DNA from: Sanderia malayensis
Taxonomy: Eukaryota > Cnidaria > Scyphozoa > Semaeostomeae > Pelagiidae
Direction: 5' to 3'
DNA length: 64,000 nucleotides
Assembly (NCBI GenBank): GCA_013076295.1
Contig: RQOL01000374.1
Span: 248,001-312,000, forward strand
Part shown: in pieces, positions 24,279 to 35,539 of the stretch
Layout: each line of letters opens with the position of its first letter
Position numbering within the stretch: the first letter of the stretch is position 1
Program-made: the position numbers and the translations under genes
The notes under the pieces: generated by a model
Seen by the model: the letters and a program-made list of their open reading frames with translations, nothing else
Databases searched by the model: none
What the model was told of the DNA's origin: nothing

Positions 24279-24640
24279 TCATTGACCAACATGTCTTCGA
24301 AAAAGTCTCATTTCATCTACATCGTTGTCACTCCCTTGCTGGTTCAGCCACTCTTCTGTGGCCTTGGCACTGGCGAATCGGTTGGAGACGGCTTCATATC
24401 CTGCATCGCTCCTCCAATCGATGATAAGCCTTGCCGATCCTTTTTGTCGGATGTCTTCTTTCAATCTTTTGGCCATACCGCTAAACTTTTCTTTTATGGC
24501 CTCGTTCTTCCAGAGCTCCTCAATCTCATCGCTGTGCACCAGAGAAGGTGCACTGCACTGCAGTTCCTCTGCCTTCGTGAGGCAGAGGATAAAGTAGCCT
24601 GCAGGCACTTCTTTCACTTTCTTGTATGTGTATACGCGCA
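24279..24640 (-). CDS. Unrecognised small protein (about 120 aa)
   Basis: Minus-strand frame. The codons before MRVYTYKKVKEV near 24640 are unlikely to be coding, because they enter the pogo element. The product is mixed, with a helical acidic middle (DEIEELWKNEAIKEKFSGMA) and an acidic C-terminus. I recognise no domain. It lies between the TRAF-like pseudogene (convergent, same interval) and the pogo insertion 45 bp upstream of its start. It could be a provirus gene cut off from its promoter by that insertion. Confidence 0.35.
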
Positions 24641-24919
24641 TATTGCTAAAAATCACAAAAATATAAAATGACTTAAAAGATGAATACAGTAATAACCCGC
24701 CACTAAGAAACTGACTTATAAGAAACTTCAGCCTGCCAGATGGCACCAAATGTACCCTATTATAAGAAGCCAATCAGCCTGAAATTTTAAATCAGGTTTC
24801 TTATAAGTCAATAATTTTGAGTGGAAAAATAGCATTTTTCAAGCTCTTCATGAACCACCTTGTTATGTGTCTAAGAAACAAAAATAACATTATACAGTAA
24901 ATATAATACTGTATATCCA

Positions 24920-26653
24920 TCAAAATGAATAATTATCAAAGCCATCCGGCTTGATCAAATGATCTTCACTACCATCAACTGTCATTAAAAGTCCATTTTT
25001 TTCGAAGAGTTTTTCCAGAAGTTAGGGTAATGGAGACCAATCTTTTCCCATGCTTCACCAAGCCAATGTGTAATCAATATTCTCCTCTCTCCTGCAGTTA
25101 AAGAAGACTGCCACTTTAAAAGATTGTCACTTTGCTCCAAGTATTTATCCAGCTGCTGGCCCATTAGCTTTTTAATTAAGTATCCGTCTCCTTGATCAAC
25201 CGGTTGGCACTTATCTTTTTCTTCTGCTGGCAAGGCATACACCAAAGTTGACGCAAGTTCTTTACAAACATTATGAAAATCCCCAGTCACCTGGCAGTTC
25301 AAATTATCCAAAAATAATACATTCTCTACGGTTTTATCTACATTTGGTGCAAATGTATTTCTAACCCATTCTCCTGCCACAGCTCTATCCATCCATGCAT
25401 TGCTTTGCCAATAAACATGCACATTTTTATGATACACAGCTTTCTCAGCTTTCTGGAGGTATGTTCTGTGGTTCTTGGGGCTGTATACAAAGCTGTAAAG
25501 TACACTGCCTTTTGTCAAGGCCACTGCCAGGTTGTGATATCCACACACTAGTGTTCCCTCTTTCTTCATAGGTTTGATCTTGATTTATCACAAAAGGACA
25601 TGGTACTTGGTCCACATTGTACCTCCTATTTAGTGGCCATCTTCTCCATTTTGGATCAAATTCCACCAAACCTTCACGCGTTCTTTTAGAGTTTAAATCT
25701 TTTCTAAGCTGACGATGAAAAGATTGGATGATTGGAAGCTTGCTGCTATTGCCTATTCTTTTTGTTTGTTCTGCGATGAATCAATATTCCATTTCTCTTC
25801 ACGAATCTTCTCAACCAATTGTTTGATCCCTTAAATTTATCAGCTGCTTCATTTCCCTGATGGCCCTCCTCATTTTAATTGTGAACCATCTCCCATTTAC
25901 TTTCATCCCAACTGACCTTTGCTTTCTAAATTCAGAGACGATGTTCTGCTCTGCCAAAGGATACTGCTTATATCTGTATTTTCTCAACAGCCTTCTTGTC
26001 CTTGATGTTGCTGCACTATCTATTCCCGTTCTTGATTTCTTTTTTTTTAGCTTCTCAGCTTCAGGTGCTAAATCATTCTTTTGTTTCTTCCATTGCCGCA
26101 CCATCGACTTTCCAATTTTATACTTTTCTGCTATATATTTGTGCTTATCTTTGATTGCTTTATCTTCTGCAATATTTTCCAGATCTTTTAGCACCTTGAG
26201 TTTGAAATAGAGGGTGTATGAAGATCGTGTTGATTGTCCTTTTGCTTTTTTAACACTGCCCCCACTTTTGTTGACTGTGTCAAAAACGGTAATGGGAATA
26301 TTGGGATTTTCTGCTGGGCTACTTTTCTTTGTTGGTGAAGCATTGTATACCTCAGGTGTTGTCTTTGTAATGTTTTCATGGTCAGGATGTTTGTAAGTTA
26401 TATGATGATTCAAATATTGAATTGAAGTAAAAGTCCTTTCGCCTTCTGTACAATACGGACATACTACACCAGTTTTGCCCTCTTCATTATCTTCACTTTC
26501 AATGTAGTTGTCCAAATGCAATCTAACGTCAGATCCGGTCGGTGTAACTACCAACTTTGTGAATCCAAATGCAGCCAAAGTTGGTTGCTTTCTTACAGTT
26601 CCTGACATTGTTTGGTCCTTGACGCCAAAACACTTGTCCCAGTTATGTTTCAA
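24920..26653 (-). pseudogene. Pogo/CENP-B-like DDE transposase, frameshifted
   Basis: Reading order on the minus strand: a C2H2-like finger (CPYCTEG ... LNHHITYKH), a first helix-turn-helix (YTLYFKLKVLKDL ... SMVRQWKKQ), a CENP-B-type second helix-turn-helix (RYKQYPLAEQNIVSEF), then after a frameshift near 25811 the box KGSNNWLRRFVKRNG. The DDE domain follows at 25669-24985 in two frames, with the first Asp in RYNVDQVP, the second in FLDNLNC and the third in CQPVDQG. A last frameshift near 24985 puts the tail (GLLMTVDGSED) in another frame, ending at 24920-24922. At least three frame breaks make it inactive. The family cuts and joins DNA at TA sites. Confidence 0.85.
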
Positions 26654-26857
26654 ATTTGTTGATCATGGAGGAGAACTGGAGGCTGAAGTTATTGGGAAGA
26701 GATTTAATGCTGGAGAAGGGAAGGAACTTAGGAAGAAAATTATGCTCAGTGATTGAGGTGGAACATTCGAAACAAAAAAGTTCAAATCCTACGAAGCTGA
26801 ACGCTAAGTTGCCAACAGATGGGCAACAAACAAATATCAATGCAGATTAGAACAAAA

Positions 26858-27482
26858 CTAGGCGGGGGCGCTCGCGTTCGCTCGCTTCCCGGAGGGGGGC
26901 AAATGAAAAAACTTAATGTGGTTGGCGCACTTCATGCGCTGCATTCGCTTACGCTCATGCCTCTCTGAACCCCACGTACAATGGGTTAGCTCGCTACGCT
27001 CGCCTGATAATCCCTTATCATAATTCGTTGATTAAAACTTTGGGCTTGTTTACATTAGGCCTACCACATGGGTCGGGCAAAAAGAACCAATCAACTTGCA
27101 GCAAAAAGCGAAACGCGTCACGTGAACAGCGAATACTTTGTTCGAAAATGGAATTTGCGATGCGAATTTGGAAGTTTCGCCAGCGCAAACTGTCGTTTTT
27201 TCGTGATAGCTCAATTAGCAGAATAATTAATGGAATAATTCAAAAATTTGGGAGAAAATCGAAAAACAAAATCCATTACCCTGGTTAAAATAATAAACTA
27301 AACATTCAGTGTGAATTTCCTTTGTGATCACACGGTTTTGTGATCACACGGTTTTGTGATCACACGGTTCGCCGTTTCGGCCCATTGTTTTTGGGCGTTC
27401 GACCTATTGTTTCGGGTCGAATCTATTGTTTTTGGCAGGGAAAGTGCGTCATCATGTGACTCCGCAGAATATATATATTAGA
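26858..27482 (-). mobile_element. Non-autonomous Helitron, copy A
   Basis: On the minus strand it starts TCTAATATATATATTCTGCGG at 27482 and ends in CTAG at 26858-26861. It lies between A and T of its target, as Helitrons do. It matches the element at 32282-33148 along its length. Near the 3' end it is rich in palindromic gcgagcg/cgctcgc blocks. It also contains three copies of a 15-bp unit, tgtgatcacacggtt, at 27325-27369. No protein is encoded. Confidence 0.8.
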
Positions 27483-28062
27483 TAGCAGCACTATGTCATT
27501 GATCAGGCAGTAGAGCGGAATGACATTATTATCAACAATTAGGCTTAAAAACTGACTCAGGGGTTGTCTAGAGGGCTGTCATTTTCAAATTATGAACTTC
27601 TGTTGCACAAATGGGAGCAATAAACACACTAGGACCACATATACTACTACATGTAGTAATGTAGTGCAGGGTACCATGTCTATGCTGGAGATAAGGCCTT
27701 TTGCAGGCTGGCACATTACACAAACTAATTATGAATACCTGGCCATTTTTGCTTTATTCAAAACATGCAACATGCCATGTTTTCTGCTGTTTTCATTTTG
27801 ACATAGAAGAGCATTATCAATTTGAAGGTTGCAGTAACACTTAATTTAAATAGTCATTTTCCGACATTTTCATGCTCTACTGTAACCCACAAAAGTAGAT
27901 TTCATGGTCTCTTTTGAAAAAAAAAACATCCACATTTGGTGAGTTTCTTGCTGTCATTATAAGAAATTATCCAACCTGTTTAATTTTTTTTTGCCTATTT
28001 ATAAGAAACCAAACAGCCTGGTTTTTAAAAAATGAGTTTCTTAGTGGCGGGTTAATACTGTA

Positions 28063-29049
28063 ATTTAAAAACCTAATCCTAAAGCAAGTCATTGCAAATA
28101 AAATTCAAAAACAAGCCTACTTTGTCTTGTTTTTGTGTCGTCGATTGTGTCGTGTCTTGCAAAATTATGTGAATGAGTGATTTTTGAGTTAAGTGTGTCT
28201 CCTTTTATGTCCTTGCATTGGTCTTTGTAACTCAAAACAAACATTAATGATGACGGCTGATGAAAGTAGTTACCCAAGTTTTTTCCCCATGTCATTTGCT
28301 TACCATGGCTAATGGAGCTCATGATTTGACAATGATGAGGAGCATGTGATGTTCTGAGCATGTGATGTTCTAAAAATGGATATGAAACAAAGGGCAAGAG
28401 CAAAGGTGCAAGAATAATGGTTAGGGTGTATGTTGATTGATGAAATCGAGAACAGAGAATAACAGTTAGGGTGTATTTTGACTGATGAAATTTGTCCCAA
28501 GTTTTTTTCCCAAGGTATTTGCTTACCATAGCTAATGGACTTTCAGAAGTGCCGCACTATTAAGTTAATTGATGGAGATGCGTGCAGTGAAACATGAATT
28601 CTCGATAAAGGTGGCGTGATGGAAGATCTTCAAAGGTTCCATTGTGCAGCCTCAGAGCTGCACATTCACTGGAAAATCTCTGATAAACCAGCATGATCAG
28701 TCAGATCCGGCTCCAACATTTATTAACACCTTAACAATGTAATGCAGCACATCAATAGCATGCACGCGACTAAAATTCTTAAGAATGAGCGTTAGTAGTA
28801 GATAGGGGCTAACAACCATATTGAGTTTTTTAATGTTTAAGGACGGTGCGGTTTTTTAAATGCTTAAGGAAAAGCCGTGGATTGTTGAATGTTTAAGCTG
28901 CGGTTTTGGCGGCGGCTTTAATTATTGTAGGAAAATGAATCGGGTTTCTGGAGGCACGTTATTATTTTAAAGCATAAAAAAGAGAAAGATAACAACAGAA
29001 AAAACATCAGGAATTATTACATGTGAATTCTTCAATGGAAGAAAAATAA
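28063..29049. other. No gene recognised
   Basis: Sequence between the pogo element and the first provirus gene. A block of about 40 bp (ttttttccccatgtcatttg... / ttttttcccaaggtatttg...), ending in gcttacca..gctaatgg, occurs twice, near 28278 and 28503. A shorter pair (gttagggtgta) lies between them. The 146-codon minus-strand frame over this block is repeat-derived and I do not call it. Confidence 0.4.
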
Positions 29050-29289
29050 TTAACGAAGACGAAAAAGTTCAAAAGGTGTTTCAATTAAAAACTTATAATC
29101 CTTTGAATAACAAATATCCAGCGGACCAGAAGGTAACTTTAGACATGATTTATTATCGCGAGCTATAAAGTATTCTTTGGAATGCATAAAGTCTTCATAC
29201 ATATTTTTACCAGATGATGTTTTGAGTTTCATGGACTTCATCGGATATAGAATTCGACAAATACAGGCGTGATTTTGTGTTTTTCGTAA

Positions 29290-29808
29290 TCATCTATCCA
29301 TCATATCAATAGCGCAACCTTTAACAGGATTATGATTGTGTTTATTGGTGAATTTGATAAAATCCAATTCCCAGTCTGTACTTGGTGAAATGCAAAGGTG
29401 ACGAAAAAACATGGAAAAATCATCAGCTTGTATTTCACTTGTAATATAGTCGAACATTTTAAACCAATAATGAAATGGTTTATGGTCAGGATAACAAGCT
29501 AGTGAAGTTTTGAGAGTATCAGCAATATCACATCGCCCCATGTATTGTAAAACCGATAAGAAATCAGAATAGGTTAATTTCTTTTGACGATCATCATACC
29601 ATAGTTTGATAATGTTGTAGGTAATTTTGTGACAGTCATGAGGAGTTTCAAGTTCGATGTTGCTAATAGCTCTCTGTGGATTATGAAATTGAATAGCATA
29701 AAACAATTTTTCATATGATGAACTAATCTGGTTGAGGATAAGTCGTAGACGCCGATAAAAAATCCATAATTCGTTTTGACATAACCTGATAACTGGGGAA
29801 CTAGACAT
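29290..29808 (-). CDS. Death-fold (death-domain-like) protein of the provirus
   Basis: A frame of 172 codons. Residues about 55-105 read HDCHKITYNIIKLW, YSDFLSVLQYMGRCDIADTL. This is the death-domain pattern of a W in a mid helix, then a hydrophobic helix and a G-R-x-D-I-A box. Death-fold domains pair with partners in apoptosis and innate signalling. A paralogue lies head to head at 29957, with 148 bp between the starts, which probably holds a shared promoter region. In the same frame beyond the stop is another small frame, 29241-29050 (minus), with no recognised domain. The match is by pattern only; a CARD or DED fold is possible. Confidence 0.55.
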   Translation of the reverse strand: MSSSPVIRLCQNELWIFYRRLRLILNQISSSYEKLFYAIQFHNPQRAISNIELETPHDCHKITYNIIKLWYDDRQKKLTYSDFLSVLQYMGRCDIADTLKTSLACYPDHKPFHYWFKMFDYITSEIQADDFSMFFRHLCISPSTDWELDFIKFTNKHNHNPVKGCAIDMMDR

Positions 29809-29956
29809 GTTGAGATGAATGAAATAAAGGAGTGAAATCTAGATTTTATAGTCTGACTTGCTCCCACCCTGTATAATAAGAAAGATGTTATAACGCATGC
29901 GTAAGATAAAAGAGAATATAAGAAGGAAAGAAAACTAAAATAAGTTAGTTATCAAG

Positions 29957-30598
29957 ATGTCATCTGTAATGATTGATGTTCCTGAAATTTCATATCTCTA
30001 TAGGTACGGAGGTGACGATGATCTTACATTTTATGAAGGAGAATTTTGGCACAAGGCTGAAAAAAGCGCATATGATGGAGAAATGTATCTTTGGGTTTAC
30101 CAATTGTACAGGTGGATACGTCGATTAGGGGTAGAATATGAGAAGTTATATGCTGGAGCAAAGAAAATTTGTAGGAAAGGATCTTTCAAATTTGATGTTG
30201 GTTTGAAAGAAATTGTGAAGAGATCACCAAATGATTGTCACAAAATAACCTACAACATATTGAAATGTTGGAATAGAAGTCTTTGTCAGATGTTAGATTA
30301 TTCGGATCTTATCGATGTTTTCGAAGAAATTGGAAGGGGAGATATTGCAAAAGATGTGTTTGAATTCACAAGCAAATACCCAGAAGTAAACCCATTTCAT
30401 TTCTGGTTTTAGGTGTTTGACACAATAATAAATTAAGTGGAAGAAAAAAGATATGATTTTTTTGCTTCGTTGTTTCATACTGAAGAGGTGAAATGGGATT
30501 TAGATGTGCTTCATTTCAATTATAAAGAAAGTGGAAAGTATATGGCGATGTGTTGTGTGCAAGATATGCTTCAAAAATGGTTTTTTGATATCGCTTAG
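29957..30598 (+). pseudogene. Death-fold protein, paralogue of the 29290-29808 gene, two in-frame stops
   Basis: Starts MSSVMIDVPE and carries the same core as its neighbour (NDCHKITYNILKCW, YSDLIDVFEEIGRGDIAKD). A TAG at 30410-30412 and a TAA shortly after interrupt the C-terminal region, where the paralogue continues; similarity between the two resumes beyond the stops and runs to 30598. The N-terminus is longer than that of the paralogue. The pair is divergently arranged, suggesting an old duplication by inversion inside the viral element. Confidence 0.55.
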
Positions 30599-30836
30599 AA
30601 GGAACTCCAAGAAGACTATCACAAACAGTTAATAGATTAGAGTTAAGAACACGTACCGATTCTGATTTGTATTATGATATAGTTAGATTTGCTCAATAAA
30701 AAATGAAGTGAAATAAAATAAAAAATCTATCACTATGTAATGAATTACTTATTAAAAGCAACTGTCAATCAATCAATCAAATAGTAAGGTATAAAAGAGG
30801 TGATGGTAGAATAAGATTCATTCATGTATTAAAATT

Positions 30837-31590
30837 GTGAAAAAAATGGCATCTAATAACGAAGAAAAAACGACGAAGTATAAAAGCGTAGAGTTCCCGT
30901 TTGAGGAAGATGCAATATGGAGTGAAATGGGTAAATTATTTACGGTAGAAAAAAAGGAGAAGATAAAAGATCCTATATTGATTGAAGCAAGAAATGAGAA
31001 AATAGAGGAAATGAAAAAGGGGGGGTGGAATGTGGGAGTGGTATAGAACATTCAGTCGATTGATGGATGGAGTGAATGCAAGGCAACTCTATGGAATTTT
31101 ACAAGAAAAATTCAAGTGAAAAAATGAAAATATTGAAGAGTCGGAAATATGGGCAAAAGCTGGTGAGGATGAATCGAAAGCTGTGTGGTGGATTATTGGG
31201 AAATGGGCGGCATATGAAGAATTAACATGGCAGAAAATGTTCGATGTTATTACTTCTTTTAATCGAGAATGTGTTACGAGTGTGAGTTGTTATGTAAAGA
31301 GATGTCCGATAATAAAAAATTTTGTATATTTGTATAAAATGTATTGTGCAACAATACTGCAAATAATAGCGCTAGATGATGTGAGAAGTCTTATTAGACA
31401 ACTTTTAAATGAAAAATGGATTGAAGTGTTAGAAGAACCTGAAGAAGACGAAGGTTCTTGGCCTGGAGCAACAGCTGGAGTTAGCTCGCAAACATTAGAG
31501 AAGCCGATGGAAGCGTTGGATGATGTGTGGATGAGAGAAGTGAAGGAACATTTGGACGAATTGGTTGAAGAAAATATAGATGTTAATTGA
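30837..31590 (+). pseudogene. Possible third death-fold gene, broken
   Basis: Two segments: a charged N-terminal frame at 30837-31046, then another frame that contains a TGA near 31108 and is open from 31183 to 31590. The second holds ESKAVWWIIGKWAAYEEL followed by TWQKMFDVI, similar to the W/T-W-x-x-L spacing of death domains. The C-terminus is acidic (EEPEEDEGSW). Death-fold assignment is tentative; the upstream position beside two clearer death-fold genes supports it. Confidence 0.35.
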
Positions 31591-31654
31591 AAAAATGCAA
31601 AATGAACACATTTTAGAAATATATAGAAGCTAGTATTGTAACAAGATAATTAAA

Positions 31655-32049
31655 ATGCCGCTTTCAGAAATAACATGGTTTGTGATAGATGAATTTGTAT
31701 TAGCTATTGTAAAAAAAAGTCTAGATGAAACCCATTGCAATACTAGAATATGATGAGACTTGTTAAAGAGATTTTTAATAAACATGAAGATTTAATGAAT
31801 TCAGTGAATATTCGATTTGAAATAGTAAGTCTGCCAGAAATAGTGAGAGAAATGATGGGTGACGGAAAGGATAATTGGGGACGAGTAGCAACAGTATTCG
31901 TGGTGTGTGCAAAGAAACTTCATTCATCAGTAAGGAATGAAACAGATGTGAGAGAGTATTTGATAAAATATATGCAACCGAAGGATCCAGATTGGGATTT
32001 ATTTTTGCAAAGATTTGGAAAAAAAAGAAAAAGACAGTATGAAAAGTAA
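31655..32049 (+). pseudogene. Bcl-2-like protein with BH1 and BH2-like motifs, one frame break
   Basis: A first frame (31655-31753) gives an amphipathic helix. It ends where a second frame begins at 31750 (overlapping ATGA). The second reads a BH1-type motif (DGKDNWGRVATVF) and, about 40 residues on, WDLFLQRFG, which fits BH2. Bcl-2-fold proteins control mitochondrial apoptosis, and viral versions usually block host cell death. No C-terminal membrane anchor is seen; the tail is basic (GKKRKRQYEK). Size (about 130 residues in both parts) is slightly below the family's usual 150-200. BH3-groove residues cannot be judged by eye. Neighbours are death-fold genes, consistent with an anti-apoptosis block. 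Confidence 0.6.
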
Positions 32050-32169
32050 AATAATGAAATATGTTAGTTACATGTTTTGAAAAGAAAAAAAGAATTGTTT
32101 TTTATTAAAAAAATAAAATTATTATATAAAGGAAGCTGTAGCAAATAAAAAGAATGAGAAGTAGACACA

Positions 32170-33593
32170 ATGGCTCTTGTGAATACATATGATTTTATGT
32201 ACAAAGCAGCACAAAATAATGCGGTGTATAGAATTAGTGATGGATTGAGAAAATACATTCCAGGTGGAAAAAATGCGAAACATCTAATATTACTATTCTG
32301 CGGAGGTCACGTGATGACACACTTTCTTGCCAAAAACAATAGATTCAACCCGAAGCAATAGATCGAACGCCTAAAAACAATAGGCCGAAACGACGAACCG
32401 TGTAATCACAAAGGCTTTTTTGTATGTGGATATATGGCAATGAAATTCACACTGAATGCTTAGTTTATTAATTTAACCAGGGTAATGGATTTTGTTTTTT
32501 TTATTTTCTCCCAAATTATTGAATTATTCCACTAATTATTCTGCTAATTGTGCTATCACAAAAAAACTACGGTTTACGGTGGCGAAACTTCCAAATTCGC
32601 GTTGCAAACTCCATTTTCGAGCACAGTATTCGCTGTTCATGTGACCTGTTTCACCTTTTGCTGTAATTTGATTGGCTCTTTCGCGAATTCACGTGAACAA
32701 TCACACGTTTTTCGTTATCGTGCAAATTTGCCCTGGGGTTGAACAGCAGGTACTTTTGGAGAAGACGCGTGTTTTTGTTTTCAACACAAAGGATAACTGG
32801 GCGCCTTTCAAAGTGTTTGCGACGCTTAGGCCTAATGCAAACAACCCCAAAGCTTTTTAACAAACAAATTATGGATAAGGGGTTATCAGGCGAGCGAAGC
32901 GAGCCAAACTGTTGCAAGAGGATTAGGCAGAGGCATGAGCGAAGCGAATGCAGCGCACGAAGTGCGCCCTAACAGTCAATGTTTCTTGATAATTGATAGA
33001 CAGGTGAGCGCAGCAAGCTAACCCATTGTACGTGGGGTTGAAAGAGGCATGAGCAAAGCGAAGGCAGCGCACAAAGTGCGCCAACCAGATGAAGCTTCTT
33101 TTACTTGACGGGCTGGGGCGAACGAGGGAAGCGAGTGATGACCCCTAGTATATTATATGTTGCTGCTAAAAATGGATATGGCGATGTGATGGTAAAATGC
33201 AGGCTCGTATTTAAAGTAAGTGAGGAAGCGAAAGGTGTAAAGTTGGAGGAATGGTTTAAGACTGCGAGAACGTTAGGATATGGATTTGCAAAATTAGAAT
33301 CAATAACGAGAGTTATGTATGAAGCAAATGATAAAGAAGAGGTATGGATACCAATTGTTACTCCAACGAGAAAGCGAATAGCACCGACACGCATAGTTAA
33401 GAAAGTGAGTAAAAAAAACAGGCATCAATTACAACAAGTAAATAAGAATGTTATTATGGATTGATTTTTTCCGCATGAAGATGAAATTACAGATGACATA
33501 GAATTTGTTGACCGTGGGGAAATGGATGTGAATATGGTAAAGAAAGAAGAGGAAGTAAAGAGTGAGCAAGAAATGGAGGAGAAAAAAGAATAA
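32170..33593 (+). pseudogene. Unknown provirus gene split by a Helitron
   Basis: Opens at MALVNTYDFM and is interrupted at 32281. The rest resumes after the Helitron at 33149 and stops at 33462-33464, with a further acidic in-frame stretch to 33593. The second part is mixed, with a lysine/arginine-rich end (TPTRKRIAPTRIVKKVSKKN). I recognise no family. Its place between the Bcl-2-like gene and small structural-type genes suggests a provirus protein. Confidence 0.5.
32282..33148 (+). mobile_element. Non-autonomous Helitron, copy B, inside a provirus gene
   Basis: Starts TCTAATATTACTATTCTGCGG and ends CCCCTAG, inserted between A and T. It matches copy A (26858-27482, opposite strand) and shares its 3' module (gcatgagcgaagcgaatgcagcgc) with the modules at 50812-51139. 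That module occurs twice within this copy, near 32928 and 33045. It encodes no protein. Confidence 0.82.
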
Positions 33594-33687
33594 GAACATT
33601 TGAAATTAAAAACTGAACAGTTTTATAAAATTATTCAAAATATATATCTTTATATAGAATTAAAGCTAATATTATGTAGAAGTCACA

Positions 33688-33957
33688 ATGTTTCCGATAA
33701 ATAGTAGTATGCAAGTGTTGATGTATAATCAACAGCTATGTGATCAATTTATGAACAAGTATTATTCACCAAAGGAACAGAATATAAGTATTCAGAGAAA
33801 TCAATTTAACAAGTATAAATCCTTGGCAGATTTGCGAAAAATAGTTATAAAAAAACATTCAAAGTCTATTTTGAATTTAAGAACAAAATTTAGAGCGTGT
33901 CGCATTGTATTTATGCCAAATCGTTCGCTAGTAGTTGCGGGAATTGTAACAAAATAA
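33688..33957 (+). CDS. Small basic provirus protein (89 aa), unrecognised
   Basis: Starts MFPINSSMQV and has a lysine/arginine-rich second half (KIVIKKHSKSILNLRTKF). The TAA stop at 33955-33957 is followed at once by the next ATG at 33959. Its size and charge would fit a core or DNA-binding protein. I cannot name a family. Confidence 0.4.
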   Translation: MFPINSSMQVLMYNQQLCDQFMNKYYSPKEQNISIQRNQFNKYKSLADLRKIVIKKHSKSILNLRTKFRACRIVFMPNRSLVVAGIVTK

Positions 33958-33958
33958 C

Positions 33959-34463
33959 ATGGAGATTGCGGGAGAAAATAAACCGTTATTAACAGAACAA
34001 AAAGAAAATGAAGTAGAAAATAATAAAAAAGATAGTGGTGTGAATCCATATAATAAACATGTTTTAATATCAATGGATGATTATACAAGATTACAACAAA
34101 TTAAAGCACAAGATGTACCTAATAATTATGAAAAAAATAAAAGAGTTGCGTGAAAGGGTGTTAACAACTGAAAATCCAATAGAACGAATTGCGCTATTAA
34201 CGAAAGCAGGACAATTAAAGGATTTGTTGCAAACAATATATGCAGAATCAGGAATAGATACTCAATATATTGGCAAGGAAAATAATGAAAACCATGTGAG
34301 TAGTATGCAGCAGGGAAAAATAGTGGAATTACAACAACAAATGAAGCGAATTAGCAATAATAAAAAACTTTCAATAGATGAGAGACATGAAAAAGTTAAA
34401 CAAATAATGAAACAAATTCAACAATTAAGAAGTCTTTTTAATGAAAGGAAAGAACAGCAATGA
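33959..34463 (+). pseudogene. Coiled-coil provirus protein, one frameshift
   Basis: A first frame (33959-34153) begins MEIAGENKPL and includes KHVLISMDDYTRLQQI. It shifts near 34130 into a second frame, open to 34463, that is almost wholly charged coiled coil (GKIVELQQQMKRISN). No catalytic motif is seen. It may be a scaffold or a minor virion protein of the element. Confidence 0.42.
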
Positions 34464-34502
34464 AAGCAAATTTTAAATGGACATAATATATCAAATGTAA
34501 AT

Positions 34503-35539
34503 ATGAGTGCTGTGGATAATTTAAGACCTAACACAATTCACTTTATAACAGCATTACGAAATAGCAAAGGAATAAATTTTGATAAGGAAGAGGATACCAT
34601 TCACATAGATGATGAATTTGTTCCGAATGCTGCAAAGACACAGAAATTAATTGAGTATATTAATTCACCATATAAATTTACTAATATTCCAGTAGGCATG
34701 GTTGCAATTGCTAAAAAATTGGTGGATGAAGGATTAAATATAAATATATTACCATCTGAATTACAAAGACAAATTGTAACAGAAAGTAAAAAAGTATCAA
34801 AACCTGTAGTTCCTGAAAAGGTACATAAGGAAGAACCAGGTCCGTCTGGCGTATTTAGTCCGAAGGTAATTAAGGAAGAGCCACTAGCTCCAGAATCGAT
34901 TTTAATTCTTGTTCAGAGAGAGAATCACGGTTAAGTAAGGAAATAAGAGAGAAATTAAATTCGCTAAAAAAGTGAGAGTGATACAGATAGTGAAGAAGGT
35001 TTATATTCACCTGTTGCTTCACGTACAAGAAGACAAGGTCGATTTAAAAAACAATTAGACATAGATTTACAAAGGCAAGGGAAAACAGGAAATATTTCGA
35101 AAATGATTCAACAGCAGGTGGAACAATCATTGAAGAAATTATTGAGGGAAGGGGGTTATCGTGCACCTTATGATAATGAAGATGAAGGTTATGGTGAATC
35201 ATCAGGATATGGAGATGAAGATGATGAAAGAACAGTGTCAAAATTATCGGCTGCCAGGAGACCTTGTTTATCAGATATGCGGACGAGAAAAAGAAAACTG
35301 CTAGATGAAGATTCTATTGCGCAAAAGGTAGCTCGTGAATTATCGAAAAGAAAGAGAAGGAAGAGAATGAAACCGCGCAAAAAGGTATATGTTTCATCTA
35401 GTAGTAGTAGTGATACAACTAGCAGTAGTTAAAGTGAAACAGAAGAATCATCAGATGAAGACACAGTGAAGAAAACAGATTGTTTTGGTAAAAAAGCATT
35501 AAATTTGATGATAAAAGCAGAAAAAAGGGAGCGTTATTG
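34503..35539 (+). pseudogene. Provirus protein with acidic/basic C-terminal half, broken
   Basis: The frame at 34503 starts MSAVDNLRPN and has IDDEFVPNAAKTQKLIEYI, a block I associate with proteins encoded next to Polinton integrases. After small frame breaks near 34915 and a stop near 34972 it continues from 35103: acidic (NEDEGYGESSGYGDED), then very basic (SKRKRRKRMKPRKK), then serine-rich. A TAA at 35430-35432 splits the serine tract. It ends at 35537-35539, overlapping the integrase start. The acid-base layout suggests nucleic-acid handling or packaging. Function is unknown. Confidence 0.45.

Larger units (their letters stand above)
24687..28060 (-). mobile_element. Pogo-type DNA transposon with terminal inverted repeats and TA target duplication
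   Basis: The left end reads CAGTAATAACCCGCCACTAAG and the right end is its near-perfect reverse complement, ending at 28060. Each end is flanked by TA (24685-24686 and 28061-28062). Sub-terminal blocks with ttataagaaac repeats occur at both ends. The transposase pseudogene lies on the minus strand at 24920-26653, and a small Helitron is inserted at 26858-27482. TIRs starting CAGT and TA duplications are typical of pogo/Tigger elements. Confidence 0.9.

Noticed and set aside
28089..28529. 146-codon minus-strand frame
   Set aside because: It spans internally repeated non-coding sequence and shows low-complexity Ser/His/Tyr composition with no domain.
32651..32972. Overlapping frames on both strands in the small Helitron
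   Set aside because: They lie in non-coding Helitron sequence and are not preserved in the other copy (26858-27482).
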